Below, one piece after another: positions 40,224 through 48,884 of a stretch of DNA of 50,702 nt. The stretch lies in NCBI GenBank assembly GCA_943912855.1, contig CALTVC010000023.1, forward strand, positions 1 through 50,702, in the 5' to 3' direction. Below the pieces are notes generated by a model. The model ran no database searches. It was given only the letters and a program-made list of their open reading frames with translations, and was not told the origin of the DNA. A program made the position numbers and the translations under genes. Position 1 is the stretch's first letter. Each line of letters begins with the position of its first letter. This DNA comes from an uncultured Flavobacterium sp. GTDB lineage: Bacteria > Bacteroidota > Bacteroidia > Flavobacteriales > Flavobacteriaceae.

Positions 40224-41714
40224 TTAATTCTTGATACGTTTACTTATGCAGAGCAACAGCACAAACGTAATCGCGGCATTCACCACTATGAGTTCGTTGT
40301 CAAAAACATAGCTACCGAAGAACGTAGCCGAATTAAGGCTAAGGTATAATGTAATAAACGGCGCAGCAATACACACAAACGGAACCAGCTTGTCTTTTAC
40401 GGTAAGGTTTTTCATAAACAGGCCATAGCTGTACAAACCAAGTAATGGTCCGTACGTAAACGAAGCGATTTTAAAAATCATACTTACTACAGATGCATCG
40501 TTAATAGCGTTAAACACCACGATTACCAAGAACATAAGTAACGAAAAAGAAATGTGTACAAAGTGTCGTGTGCGCTCGTTATTGGCTTTAGCTAAATTTT
40601 CGGGTTTGTCCATATTCAGGAAATCCACGCAGAATGATGTGGTTAGTGCGGTAAGTGCCGAGTCGGTTGTGGCGAAGGTGGCTGCCGTAAGTCCTAGAAG
40701 GAACACCACACCAGGAATTAGTGAGAGGTGATGGAAGGCAATTTCGGGGAACAATAAATCGGTACGTGATTTGCCGTCTACCATAGGTACATCAATACCG
40801 TTTTGGTTGGCATAAATGTATAGTAATGCTCCAACCCCTAGGAAAAACAGATTGATGATTACAAATGTTCCTGTAAAGGTGAACATGTTTTTTTGTGCTT
40901 CGCCGATGTTTTTGCAACTCAGGTTTTTCTGCATCAGGTCCTGGTCTAAGCCTACCATGGCTATGGTAACAAACATACCGCCTATGATTTGCTTTACAAA
41001 ATGGAAACGGCTACCGATGAAGTCTTCAAAGAAGAATATCTTAGAGTAGTTGCTCTCCTTTACGGTCTCAAATGCCTGCGGCAGGCTAAGGTTTAGGCTG
41101 TCGCAAATAAAATAAATGGTAAAAAACACCGATGATACCAGGAAAAATGTCTGTAGTGAATCGGTAATGATAATGGTTTTTAATCCGCCTTTGTAGGTGT
41201 ATGCAAAAATAAGTAATAATGAAATTAGTACGGTTACCCAAAACGGAACGCCAAAGGCATCAAATACATAACGTTGCAATACAATAACTACAAGGTATAA
41301 CCTGAACGCTGAACCTATGGTGCGACTAATCAGGAAAATCATGGCAGATGTTTTGTAGCTGTAATAGCCCAGCCTGTCTTCTATGTATCCGTATATGGAT
41401 GTAAGGTTGAGCCTGTAGTATAGGGGCAAGAGTACCTTGGCAATGATAAGGAAGCCTAAAGCATTACCCAGTATAAACTGAAAGTACTTAAACTGCTCGC
41501 CACTGGGTGCGCCCACTTCTCCGGGTACTGATATGAACGTAACGCCTGAGAGCGCCGTGCCTATCATCCCGAAGGCCACAAGGTACCACTTACTGTTTTT
41601 GTTGGCCTTAAAAAATGTGTCATTGCTGCTGTCTTTTCGGCTTACAATGCGTGAAATAAGTATCAGTACGCCAAAGTATACAATGATTATAGAGAGTATG
41701 GTTAATGGGCTCAT
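40224..41714 (-). CDS. Sodium:solute symporter family protein
   Basis: 496 residues with about 13 membrane helices, the SSS family layout. Recognisable parts are 'NKNSKWYLVAFGMIGTALSGVTFISVPG' (TM1-TM2 with Na+ site region), 'SAMIFLISRTIGSAFRLYLVV', 'TDSLQTFFLVSS', 'GLDQDLMQKNLSCKNIGEAQKN' and 'LLGLTAATFATTDSALTALTTSFCVDF'. Transports an organic solute with Na+; the substrate cannot be read from sequence. Inner membrane, single gene. I see no good -7 box before it. Confidence 0.9.
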   Translation of the reverse strand: MSPLTILSIIIVYFGVLILISRIVSRKDSSNDTFFKANKNSKWYLVAFGMIGTALSGVTFISVPGEVGAPSGEQFKYFQFILGNALGFLIIAKVLLPLYYRLNLTSIYGYIEDRLGYYSYKTSAMIFLISRTIGSAFRLYLVVIVLQRYVFDAFGVPFWVTVLISLLLIFAYTYKGGLKTIIITDSLQTFFLVSSVFFTIYFICDSLNLSLPQAFETVKESNYSKIFFFEDFIGSRFHFVKQIIGGMFVTIAMVGLDQDLMQKNLSCKNIGEAQKNMFTFTGTFVIINLFFLGVGALLYIYANQNGIDVPMVDGKSRTDLLFPEIAFHHLSLIPGVVFLLGLTAATFATTDSALTALTTSFCVDFLNMDKPENLAKANNERTRHFVHISFSLLMFLVIVVFNAINDASVVSMIFKIASFTYGPLLGLYSYGLFMKNLTVKDKLVPFVCIAAPFITLYLSLNSATFFGSYVFDNELIVVNAAITFVLLLCISKRIKN

Positions 41715-41802
41715 GCGTTATTGTTTGTTTCGCAAAGCAAATAAAAATTTTTTGAATCCCGTTGCAGTTTGCCTGCGAATAGCAGTTGCGGTTTAAATTT
41801 TA

Positions 41803-41810
41803 TATATTTG
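41803..41810 (+). promoter_or_regulatory. -7 box of recR
   Basis: TATATTTG, perfect. Transcription would start near 41817, one base from the ATG at 41818, so recR is predicted nearly leaderless; the ATG at 41824 is the alternative with a seven-base leader. Confidence 0.6.
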
Positions 41811-41817
41811 CTATGTT

Positions 41818-42438
41818 ATGGAAATGTCTTCAAAATTACTAGAAAATGCCGTAGCGGAGATCTCCCAGCTCCCCGGTATAGGAAAACGCACTGCTTTAAG
41901 GCTTGTATTGCACCTGCTACGCCAACCGGCGGAACAAACGCAACTGCTGGCAGACGCGCTCCTGAAAATGAGGAATGACATACAGTATTGTAAAAGCTGT
42001 CATAACATTAGCGATGCCGAACTGTGTACTATTTGTGCTAACCCGGCACGCGACACTTCGCTTATTTGTGTTGTGGAAGACATACGTGATGTAATGGCTA
42101 TAGAAAACACAGGGTTCTTTAAAGGGATTTATCATGTGCTTGGTGGAAAAATTTCGCCTATAGACGGTATAGGCCCCAGTCAGCTGAATATAGTTTCGTT
42201 AGTAGAAAAAGTACATAAAGGTGGTGTCGCCGAGCTTATTTTCGCGCTGAGCAGTACTATGGAAGGCGATACTACTAACTTCTATATCTTCAGGCAGGTT
42301 AAAGATACCGGTGTGGCTACTTCGGCTATTGCCAGAGGGATAGCTGTGGGTGATGAACTTGAGTTTGCCGATGAGGTTACGCTGGGTAGAAGCATCATTC
42401 ATCGTGTGCCTTTTGAGAATTCATTGAAAAGTATGTAA
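41818..42438 (+). CDS. recR: Recombination protein RecR
   Basis: 206 residues, normal length. Order: helix-hairpin-helix ('AVAEISQLPGIGKRTALRLVLHLL'), C4 zinc finger ('CKSCHNISDAELCTICANP', four Cys), Toprim ('SLICVVEDIRDVMAIENTGFFKGIYHVLGG...DGIGP'), Walker-B-like end ('TSAIARGIAVGDELEFADEVTLGRSI'). With RecF and RecO it loads RecA at gaps. The second in-frame ATG at 41824 is possible, but relatives commonly start with 'ME(F/M)SSKLLE'. The polysaccharide cluster begins 160 bases later with its own promoter. Confidence 0.95.
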   Translation: MEMSSKLLENAVAEISQLPGIGKRTALRLVLHLLRQPAEQTQLLADALLKMRNDIQYCKSCHNISDAELCTICANPARDTSLICVVEDIRDVMAIENTGFFKGIYHVLGGKISPIDGIGPSQLNIVSLVEKVHKGGVAELIFALSSTMEGDTTNFYIFRQVKDTGVATSAIARGIAVGDELEFADEVTLGRSIIHRVPFENSLKSM

Positions 42439-42533
42439 ACGATAGCGCGAAGTGTTAAATTGAAAAATGAATAATTATAAGTGCGGTTTAGAGTTGATTT
42501 GGGAAAAAGCCAAACTAAACATATAAATAACAC

Positions 42534-42561
42534 TTTGTTAAAATTTTAGTATTTATATTTG
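42534..42561 (+). promoter_or_regulatory. Promoter of the polysaccharide cluster
   Basis: -33 box TTTG (42534-42537) and -7 box TATATTTG (42554-42561) with 16 bases between. Predicted start near 42568, leader about 30 bases. The in-frame TTG at 42559 lies in the -7 box and is ruled out as a start. No JUMPstart/ops element is seen. Confidence 0.65.
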
Positions 42562-42597
42562 CAACCGATGGGGAGGACCGGTTCTGAAATTATATTT

Positions 42598-43587
42598 ATG
42601 GAAAATTCCGAAATAAAGATTTTAATTACCGGCGGAGCAGGATTTATTGGTTCTGCATTGTGCGATAATTTCATTGATAAGAAATTCAGCGTAGTTTGTT
42701 TTGATAACCTGGCTACAGGTCACAAAAAGAACATCGAACATTTGTTGTCAAATCCGTTATTTACATTTATTGAAGGCGATATACGTAATATAGACCAGTG
42801 CCGTACCGCAGTGGAGGGGGCGCAGTATGTGCTACACCAGGCTGCATTAGGTTCTGTGCCACGGTCAGTAGCGGATCCTGTGACTACTAACGATGTAAAC
42901 GTAGGTGGTTTCCTGAATATGCTACTTGCCAGCAGGGATGCTGGTGTAAAGCGTTTTGTGTACGCAGCCAGTTCTTCTACATACGGGGATAGCAAAGGCT
43001 TACCGAAGGTAGAAGATATTATTGGCAAACCTTTGTCGCCCTATGCGGTTACTAAATACGTAAACGAGCTTTATGCAGATGTTTTTGGTAAAGTATACGG
43101 AATGGAAACCATAGGGTTGAGATACTTTAATGTATTTGGTCGCAGGCAGGACCCTAATGGGGCGTATGCTGCGGTAATACCCAGGTTTGTATCGCTTTTT
43201 ATGCAACACCAAAGCCCGGTTATAAACGGTACAGGCGATTATTCAAGGGATTTTACTTATATAGATAATGTGGTTCAGGCTAATGAAAAGGCACTATTTA
43301 CCACAAATCCACAAGCGGTTAACACAGTGTACAACGTAGCTTATGGCGAACGTACTACACTAAACGGATTGATTGATGGATTAAAAAAATACCTTTCGGC
43401 TTATGATGCCGCCATTGCAAATGTTGAAGTAATCTACGGACCGGAACGTGCAGGAGATATTCCGCATTCATTGGCAAACGTAGATAAGGCCAAAGAGTTG
43501 CTAGGATACAATCCGCAGTTTTCTATGGATAAAGGACTGGAGCAGGCTGTAAGCTGGTATTGGGAAAATTTAAAGATTGCACAATAA
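42598..43587 (+). CDS. UDP-HexNAc 4-epimerase (WbpP/Gne type)
   Basis: 329 residues of the extended SDR fold. NAD loop 'KILITGGAGFIGSALCDNF' near the start, 'LHQAALGSVPRSVADPVTTNDVNVGGF' near residue 81 (WbpP-like rather than GalE), catalytic Ser/Tyr/Lys in 'YAASSSTYGDSKGLP' and 'SPYAVTKYVNELYA', and 'YSRDFTYIDNVVQAN'. Likely UDP-GlcNAc/UDP-GalNAc (or their uronic acid) interconversion. Cytoplasmic. It shares one base with the next gene (TAATG), so epimerase and dehydrogenase are coupled, consistent with a UDP-GalNAcA-type product. Confidence 0.88.
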   Translation: MENSEIKILITGGAGFIGSALCDNFIDKKFSVVCFDNLATGHKKNIEHLLSNPLFTFIEGDIRNIDQCRTAVEGAQYVLHQAALGSVPRSVADPVTTNDVNVGGFLNMLLASRDAGVKRFVYAASSSTYGDSKGLPKVEDIIGKPLSPYAVTKYVNELYADVFGKVYGMETIGLRYFNVFGRRQDPNGAYAAVIPRFVSLFMQHQSPVINGTGDYSRDFTYIDNVVQANEKALFTTNPQAVNTVYNVAYGERTTLNGLIDGLKKYLSAYDAAIANVEVIYGPERAGDIPHSLANVDKAKELLGYNPQFSMDKGLEQAVSWYWENLKIAQ

Positions 43588-44834
43588 TGAAGATAGCAGT
43601 AATAGGACTGGGGTACGTAGGTCTCCCGCTGGCAGTACTGTTAGCAAAAAAATACCCTGTTTCGGGATTTGATATAAAAAAAGAGCGTACAGCCCAACTC
43701 AAAAAGGGTGAAGATATAACCCGGGAGGTAGATGCTACTGCGCTGAATGAAGTTCTTGTAAGTAATGTGCCTGACGAAAAAGGGCTTTTTATTACCTCAG
43801 ATGCTGAAGGTATAAAGGATTGTAACTTTTACATTGTTACCGTGCCTACACCTGTAGATAAGAACAACAGACCTGATCTTACTGCGCTGTATAAAGCAAG
43901 CGAAGCAGTAGGTAAGGTGCTTAAAAAGGGTGATATAGTAGTGTACGAATCTACTGTGTATCCTGGTGTTACTGAAGAAGAATGTGTGCCGGTGCTGGAA
44001 CGTGTAAGCGGATTAAAGTTTAACGAAGATTTCTTTGCAGGGTATTCACCTGAGCGTATAAATCCGGGCGATAAATATCATACGGTAGAAAAGATTATAA
44101 AGGTTACATCGGGGTCTACACCAGAGTCTGCTGATGCTATAGATGAGGTGTATGGCTCGGTTATTCTTGCCGGAACACACAAAGCAGCAAGTATAAAAGT
44201 AGCCGAAGCGGCTAAGGTTATAGAAAACTCACAACGAGATATAAACATCGCGTTTGTAAATGAGCTTTCTAAAATCTTTACTCTTTTAGATATAGATACG
44301 CATGCTGTACTTGAAGCTGCCGGTACCAAGTGGAACTTTTTGCCATTCAGGCCGGGACTTGTAGGTGGGCACTGCATAGGTGTAGATCCTTATTATTTGG
44401 CGCAAAAGGCACAGGAAGCGGGTTACCACCCTGAGATAATACTTGCCGGTCGCAGACTGAATGATAGTATGGGCGAGTATGTAGCTTCACAGCTTATAAA
44501 GAAAATGATTAAAGGAGGGGTAATAGTAAACGGTGCACGCATACTTATGCTGGGTATAACGTTTAAAGAGAATTGTCCTGACGTACGTAATACAAAGATT
44601 GTAGATGTAATAAAGGCCTTGGAAGAATATGGAGTAGAAATTACCCTGTATGATCCATGGGCAGACCCGCAGGAGGTATTGCATGAATATGGTGTTGTAA
44701 GCCATATGAGCCTGCCTGAAGGTAAATTCGATGCTGTATTTGCCGGTGTAGCGCACAATGAATTTAAAGAACTAGATTTAGGTAATTTGTGTAATGAAGT
44801 AAGTGTAGTGTACGACTTTAAAAAAATATTTTAA
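43587..44834 (+). CDS. UDP-HexNAc 6-dehydrogenase (TviB/WbpA/WbpO type)
   Basis: 415 residues, three-domain UDP-sugar dehydrogenase: NAD domain 'KIAVIGLGYVGLPLAVLLAKKYPVSGFDI', 'FYIVTVPTPVDKNNRPDLTAL', central 'AEAAKVIENSQRDINIAFVNELSKIF', nucleophile loop 'FRPGLVGGHCIGVDPYYLA' (Cys in GGHCIGVDP), and the C-terminal UDP domain 'ILMLGITFKENCPDVRNTKIVDVI'. GGHCIGVDP marks the GlcNAc/GalNAc class rather than UDP-glucose enzymes. Oxidises the C6 hydroxyl of UDP-HexNAc to the acid with 2 NAD+. The ATG at 43560 overlapping the epimerase is rejected. Confidence 0.9.
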   Translation: MKIAVIGLGYVGLPLAVLLAKKYPVSGFDIKKERTAQLKKGEDITREVDATALNEVLVSNVPDEKGLFITSDAEGIKDCNFYIVTVPTPVDKNNRPDLTALYKASEAVGKVLKKGDIVVYESTVYPGVTEEECVPVLERVSGLKFNEDFFAGYSPERINPGDKYHTVEKIIKVTSGSTPESADAIDEVYGSVILAGTHKAASIKVAEAAKVIENSQRDINIAFVNELSKIFTLLDIDTHAVLEAAGTKWNFLPFRPGLVGGHCIGVDPYYLAQKAQEAGYHPEIILAGRRLNDSMGEYVASQLIKKMIKGGVIVNGARILMLGITFKENCPDVRNTKIVDVIKALEEYGVEITLYDPWADPQEVLHEYGVVSHMSLPEGKFDAVFAGVAHNEFKELDLGNLCNEVSVVYDFKKIF

Positions 44835-44901
44835 AAATTTCAGGATAATTAAAATAATCTTACTTTCGTAGGCTATACACATTATATAAGATCATTTTAC
44901 A

Positions 44902-46296
44902 ATGAGCAAAATTAAAAACATTTGCTGTATTGGTGCCGGTTATGTAGGTGGACCTACAATGGCAGTAATAGCAGCAAAATGTCCGGATATAAATGTTACG
45001 ATCGTAGATCTTAACGCAGCCAGGATAGCAGCCTGGAACGATGAAAACCTTGAAAACCTTCCGGTGTATGAACCGGGACTTGATAAAATAGTAGCTGAGG
45101 CGAGAGGTAGAAACCTTGTTTTTAGTACAGATGTTGAAAAAGCTATAGATGAAGCCGAAATGATATTTATTTCGGTTAATACCCCTACCAAAACGTATGG
45201 AGTAGGTAAGGGGATGGCTGCTGATCTTAAGTATATAGAGCTTTGTGCCAGGCAAATAGCGTCTGTTGCGAAAACAGATAAAATAGTTATAGAAAAATCA
45301 ACGTTGCCTGTGCGTACAGCAGAAACCATACGCAGTATCCTTGACAATACAGGAAACGGAGTTAAATTCCAGATACTTTCTAACCCTGAATTTTTAGCAG
45401 AAGGTACGGCTGTAGAAGACTTACTGAATCCGGATAGGGTGCTTATAGGTGGAGAAACTACAGAAGGCGGTAAGGAAGCCATGGAGGCACTTGCGGCGGT
45501 TTATGCTAATTGGATTCCAAAAGAGCGAATACTTACTACTAATGTATGGTCTTCGGAGCTTTCTAAACTTACAGCTAATGCGTTCCTTGCACAAAGGGTT
45601 TCTTCAATAAACGCCATTTCTGAATTGTGTGAAAAAACAGAAGCAGATGTAGATGAGGTAGCACGTGCTATAGGTATGGACGGACGAATAGGTTCTAAAT
45701 TCCTTAAAGCATCTGTAGGTTTTGGTGGCTCTTGTTTCCAAAAAGATATCTTAAACCTTGTTTACATAGCTAAGAGTTATGGACTTAATGAAGTGGCAGA
45801 TTACTGGGAGCAGGTTATAATAATGAATGACCACCAGAAAAGGCGCTTTGCATCAAATATTGTAAGGACATTATATAATACCGTTTCTGGTAAAAAGATA
45901 GCGTTTTTAGGTTGGGCTTTTAAAAAAGATACCAATGATACACGAGAGTCTGCTGCTATTTATGTAGCAGATGATTTACTACATGAGCAGGCTAACATAG
46001 CGGTGTATGACCCTAAGGTAGAAGCAAATCAGATTTACAATGATCTTGACTATCTTGAAACCCGTAGTAAAGAAGAAAATGCTAAAGGAGTTGTTGTGTA
46101 TGATGATGCTTACGATGCTCTTAAAGATGCACATGCTATAGCGGTGCTTACAGAATGGGATGAGTTTAAAAACTTTGACTGGCAACGTATTTATGATAAC
46201 ATGAAAAAACCGGCCTTTGTATTTGATGGCAGAAATCTGCTGGATGCGGATAAGCTAAAAGAGATAGGTTTCTTTTTTAACGCAATAGGCAAATAA
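44902..46296 (+). CDS. ugd: UDP-glucose 6-dehydrogenase
   Basis: 464 residues, resembling the eukaryote-like long form. 'NICCIGAGYVGGPTMAVIAAKCP' starts the NAD domain; 'SVNTPTKTYGVGKGMAADLKYIE' and 'TLPVRTAETIRSIL' follow; the nucleophile loop is 'VGFGGSCFQKDILNLVYIA' near residue 275; 'IAFLGWAFKKDTNDTRESAAIYV' opens the UDP domain. Makes UDP-glucuronate. Compared with the previous gene the loop is FGGSCFQKD, so substrates differ. A possible inner promoter TACTTTCG (44861-44868, one mismatch) precedes it. Confidence 0.92.
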   Translation: MSKIKNICCIGAGYVGGPTMAVIAAKCPDINVTIVDLNAARIAAWNDENLENLPVYEPGLDKIVAEARGRNLVFSTDVEKAIDEAEMIFISVNTPTKTYGVGKGMAADLKYIELCARQIASVAKTDKIVIEKSTLPVRTAETIRSILDNTGNGVKFQILSNPEFLAEGTAVEDLLNPDRVLIGGETTEGGKEAMEALAAVYANWIPKERILTTNVWSSELSKLTANAFLAQRVSSINAISELCEKTEADVDEVARAIGMDGRIGSKFLKASVGFGGSCFQKDILNLVYIAKSYGLNEVADYWEQVIIMNDHQKRRFASNIVRTLYNTVSGKKIAFLGWAFKKDTNDTRESAAIYVADDLLHEQANIAVYDPKVEANQIYNDLDYLETRSKEENAKGVVVYDDAYDALKDAHAIAVLTEWDEFKNFDWQRIYDNMKKPAFVFDGRNLLDADKLKEIGFFFNAIGK

Positions 46297-46319
46297 CCAT
46301 TATAATTTAAAGCGGTTAA

Positions 46320-47369
46320 ATGAAAAAAATACTTATTACCGGGGGCGCCGGTTTTATAGGATCTCACGTGGTGAGGAGGTTTGTAAATAATTATCCTGAT
46401 TATGAAATTTACAATCTGGATGCACTAACCTATGCCGGAAATCTGGAAAATATAAGTGATATTGAAGATAAACCAAACTATAAGTTTATAAAAGCTGATA
46501 TTACAGATGCTTCTGCAATATTGGCTCTTTTTAAAGAGCATGCTTTTGATGGCGTGATTCATCTTGCAGCCGAGTCGCATGTAGACAGGTCTATTACAGA
46601 TCCGCTTGCGTTTGTGCATACAAATGTTACCGGTACCATGAACTTGCTTAACGCTTTTAAGGAGGTATGGGGAAGTAATTTTGATGGTAAACGATTTTAC
46701 CATGTAAGTACAGATGAGGTATATGGTACACTTGGTGCTGAAGGACTTTTTACTGAAGAAACCCCATATTCACCAAATTCACCGTACTCGGCAAGTAAAG
46801 CGGCTTCAGATCATTTTGTGCGTGCCTATGGCGAAACCTATAATTTACCTTACGTTCTTACAAACTGCAGTAACAACTACGGGCCTAACCATTTTCCTGA
46901 AAAGCTTATACCGTTGTTCATTAATAACATTATTAATAATAAAAGTCTGCCGGTTTATGGCGATGGTAACTACACCCGCGACTGGTTGTTTGTTGTAGAT
47001 CATGCTGTCGCGATAGACCTGGTGTTTCATAACGGCATAAACCATCAAACCTACAACATAGGAGGTTTTAATGAGTGGAAAAACATTGATCTTGTAAAGC
47101 TTCTATGCAAAATAATGGATGAAAAACTGGGGCGTGAAGCAGGTGAAAGCGAAAAGCTCATTACCTACGTTAAAGATCGTCCGGGTCATGATTTGCGTTA
47201 TGCCATAGATGCAACAAAAATTAACAGGGAACTGGGCTGGAAGCCATCGGTTACCTTTGAGGAAGGACTTAATTTTACTGTAGACTGGTTCCTCAATAAC
47301 CAGGAGTGGTTACAGAATGTTACTTCTGGTGAATACATGAATTATTACAACAAACAATATACTAACTAA
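46320..47369 (+). CDS. rfbB: dTDP-glucose 4,6-dehydratase
   Basis: 349 residues, extended SDR. 'KKILITGGAGFIGSHVVRRF', 'YNLDALTYAGNLENI', 'HLAAESHVDRSITDP', 'YHVSTDEVYGTLG' (Thr-Asp-Glu catalytic set), 'SPYSASKAASDHFVRAY' (Tyr-x3-Lys) and 'VYGDGNYTRDWLFVVDHA' are all present. Forms dTDP-4-keto-6-deoxyglucose from dTDP-glucose. It is 23 bases after ugd and 15 before rfbA. Confidence 0.96.
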   Translation: MKKILITGGAGFIGSHVVRRFVNNYPDYEIYNLDALTYAGNLENISDIEDKPNYKFIKADITDASAILALFKEHAFDGVIHLAAESHVDRSITDPLAFVHTNVTGTMNLLNAFKEVWGSNFDGKRFYHVSTDEVYGTLGAEGLFTEETPYSPNSPYSASKAASDHFVRAYGETYNLPYVLTNCSNNYGPNHFPEKLIPLFINNIINNKSLPVYGDGNYTRDWLFVVDHAVAIDLVFHNGINHQTYNIGGFNEWKNIDLVKLLCKIMDEKLGREAGESEKLITYVKDRPGHDLRYAIDATKINRELGWKPSVTFEEGLNFTVDWFLNNQEWLQNVTSGEYMNYYNKQYTN

Positions 47370-47384
47370 GCCCACGCTAAAGGT

Positions 47385-48251
47385 ATGAAAGGAATAATTT
47401 TAGCAGGCGGTTCGGGTACAAGGTTGCATCCGCTTACACTGGCCGTGAGTAAACAGCTTATGCCGGTGTACGATAAGCCTATGATTTATTATCCGCTGTC
47501 TACGCTTATGGCGGCAGGCATAAGGGAAATCCTGATTATTTCAACCCCAAAAGATCTTCCATTATTCAGGGATCTTCTTGGCGATGGAAAAAAATATGGT
47601 TGTTCATTCCAGTATGCCGTTCAGGAACTTCCTAACGGACTTGCCGAAGCATTTTTGATAGGTGAGGAGTTTATTGGTAATGACAAAGTAGCGCTTATAC
47701 TTGGCGATAATATATTTTACGGTGCAGGTTTGGGTAAGTTATTACAAAACAATACTAATCCTGATGGTGGTATTATTTATGCTTATCATGTACATGATCC
47801 TGAACGCTATGGGGTGGTAGAGTTTGATAATGAGGGTAAGGCGCTTTCTATTGAAGAAAAACCTCTTGAACCAAAATCGCATTATGCTGTGCCGGGTATT
47901 TATTTTTATGATAATGACGTGGTACAGATTGCTAAAAATATTCAGCCTAGCGGACGTGGCGAGCTAGAAATTACTGATGTGAACAAACATTACTTGTCTA
48001 TAAATAAGCTTAAAGTGAGTATATTAGACAGAGGTACGGCTTGGTTAGATACAGGTACGTTTCAGTCGCTTATGCAGGCTTCACAGTTTGTTGAAGTTAT
48101 AGAAGAGCGTCAGGGGCTTAAAATTGGCGCTATAGAAGGTGTAGCGTATGAAATGGGCTATATTACCGAAGCAGAATTCAGGGAGCTTTGCGCACCGTTG
48201 TTAAAGAGCGGTTATGGCAAAAAACTCCTTTCACTGATTGAAACAAAATAA
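47385..48251 (+). CDS. rfbA: Glucose-1-phosphate thymidylyltransferase
   Basis: 288 residues, typical length. 'KGIILAGGSGTRLHPLTLAVSKQLMPVYDKPMIYYPL' is the nucleotidyltransferase signature; 'ALILGDNIFYGAG' holds the metal Asp; 'DRGTAWLDTGTFQSLMQASQFV' is typical of RmlA. Couples glucose-1-phosphate with dTTP. Its stop shares one base with the rfbC start (TAATG). Confidence 0.96.
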   Translation: MKGIILAGGSGTRLHPLTLAVSKQLMPVYDKPMIYYPLSTLMAAGIREILIISTPKDLPLFRDLLGDGKKYGCSFQYAVQELPNGLAEAFLIGEEFIGNDKVALILGDNIFYGAGLGKLLQNNTNPDGGIIYAYHVHDPERYGVVEFDNEGKALSIEEKPLEPKSHYAVPGIYFYDNDVVQIAKNIQPSGRGELEITDVNKHYLSINKLKVSILDRGTAWLDTGTFQSLMQASQFVEVIEERQGLKIGAIEGVAYEMGYITEAEFRELCAPLLKSGYGKKLLSLIETK

Positions 48252-48796
48252 TGAATAAAGTTATTACAGATATAGATGGCTGCTTTATCCTGGAGCCAAA
48301 AATAATAAATGACGGTCGTGGTTATTTTTACGAAAGTTATAATAAAAATACTTTTAAAGCCGTAACCGGTCTTGATGTAGATTTTGTTCAGGATAACCAG
48401 TCTTTTTCTTCAAAAGGTGTACTAAGAGGTTTGCATTACCAGATTGGTGAGGCTGCCCAGGCAAAGCTTGTGCGTGTTATACATGGTGCCGTGCTGGATG
48501 TGGCTGTAGATTTACGTAAAGGTTCTCCAACATTTGGTAAACATGTGGCTGTAGAGCTCAGTGCAGAGAATAAAAGGCAACTTTTTGTACCCCGAGGTTT
48601 CGCTCACGGTTTTGTTGTACTTACAGAAACGGCCGAATTTGCCTATAAATGCGATAACTTTTATTCTAAAGAGCATGAAAGAGGTGTTATATACAATGAT
48701 TCTCAGCTGGCGATTGACTGGAAATTTGATGAAACAGAATTGTTAGTTTCTGAAAAAGATATTGTTTTGCCCATTTTGGCCAAAGCAGAATATTAA
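48251..48796 (+). CDS. rfbC: dTDP-4-dehydrorhamnose 3,5-epimerase
   Basis: 181 residues, cupin fold. 'DGRGYFYESYNKNTF', 'VQDNQSFSSKGVLRGLHYQ' (catalytic His in RGLHYQ), 'LVRVIHGAVLDVAVDLRKGSPTFG', 'LFVPRGFAHGFVVLTETAEFAYKCDNFYS' (catalytic Tyr region). Converts dTDP-4-keto-6-deoxyglucose to dTDP-4-keto-rhamnose. No rfbD reductase gene follows in the window; next comes manC after an 88-base gap. Confidence 0.96.
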   Translation: MNKVITDIDGCFILEPKIINDGRGYFYESYNKNTFKAVTGLDVDFVQDNQSFSSKGVLRGLHYQIGEAAQAKLVRVIHGAVLDVAVDLRKGSPTFGKHVAVELSAENKRQLFVPRGFAHGFVVLTETAEFAYKCDNFYSKEHERGVIYNDSQLAIDWKFDETELLVSEKDIVLPILAKAEY

Positions 48797-48884
48797 TACT
48801 TGTGTTTTAAGCTCGTGTGGGTGTCCCCAGCACTATACAGCAAAAAGGAAATGGTTTAAGTCTTACTTTAAAAAAAATAAACTA

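Noticed and set aside
42559..42597. TTG start extending the epimerase by 13 codons
   Set aside because: It overlaps the -7 box at 42554-42561; the NAD-binding motif starts right after the ATG at 42598.
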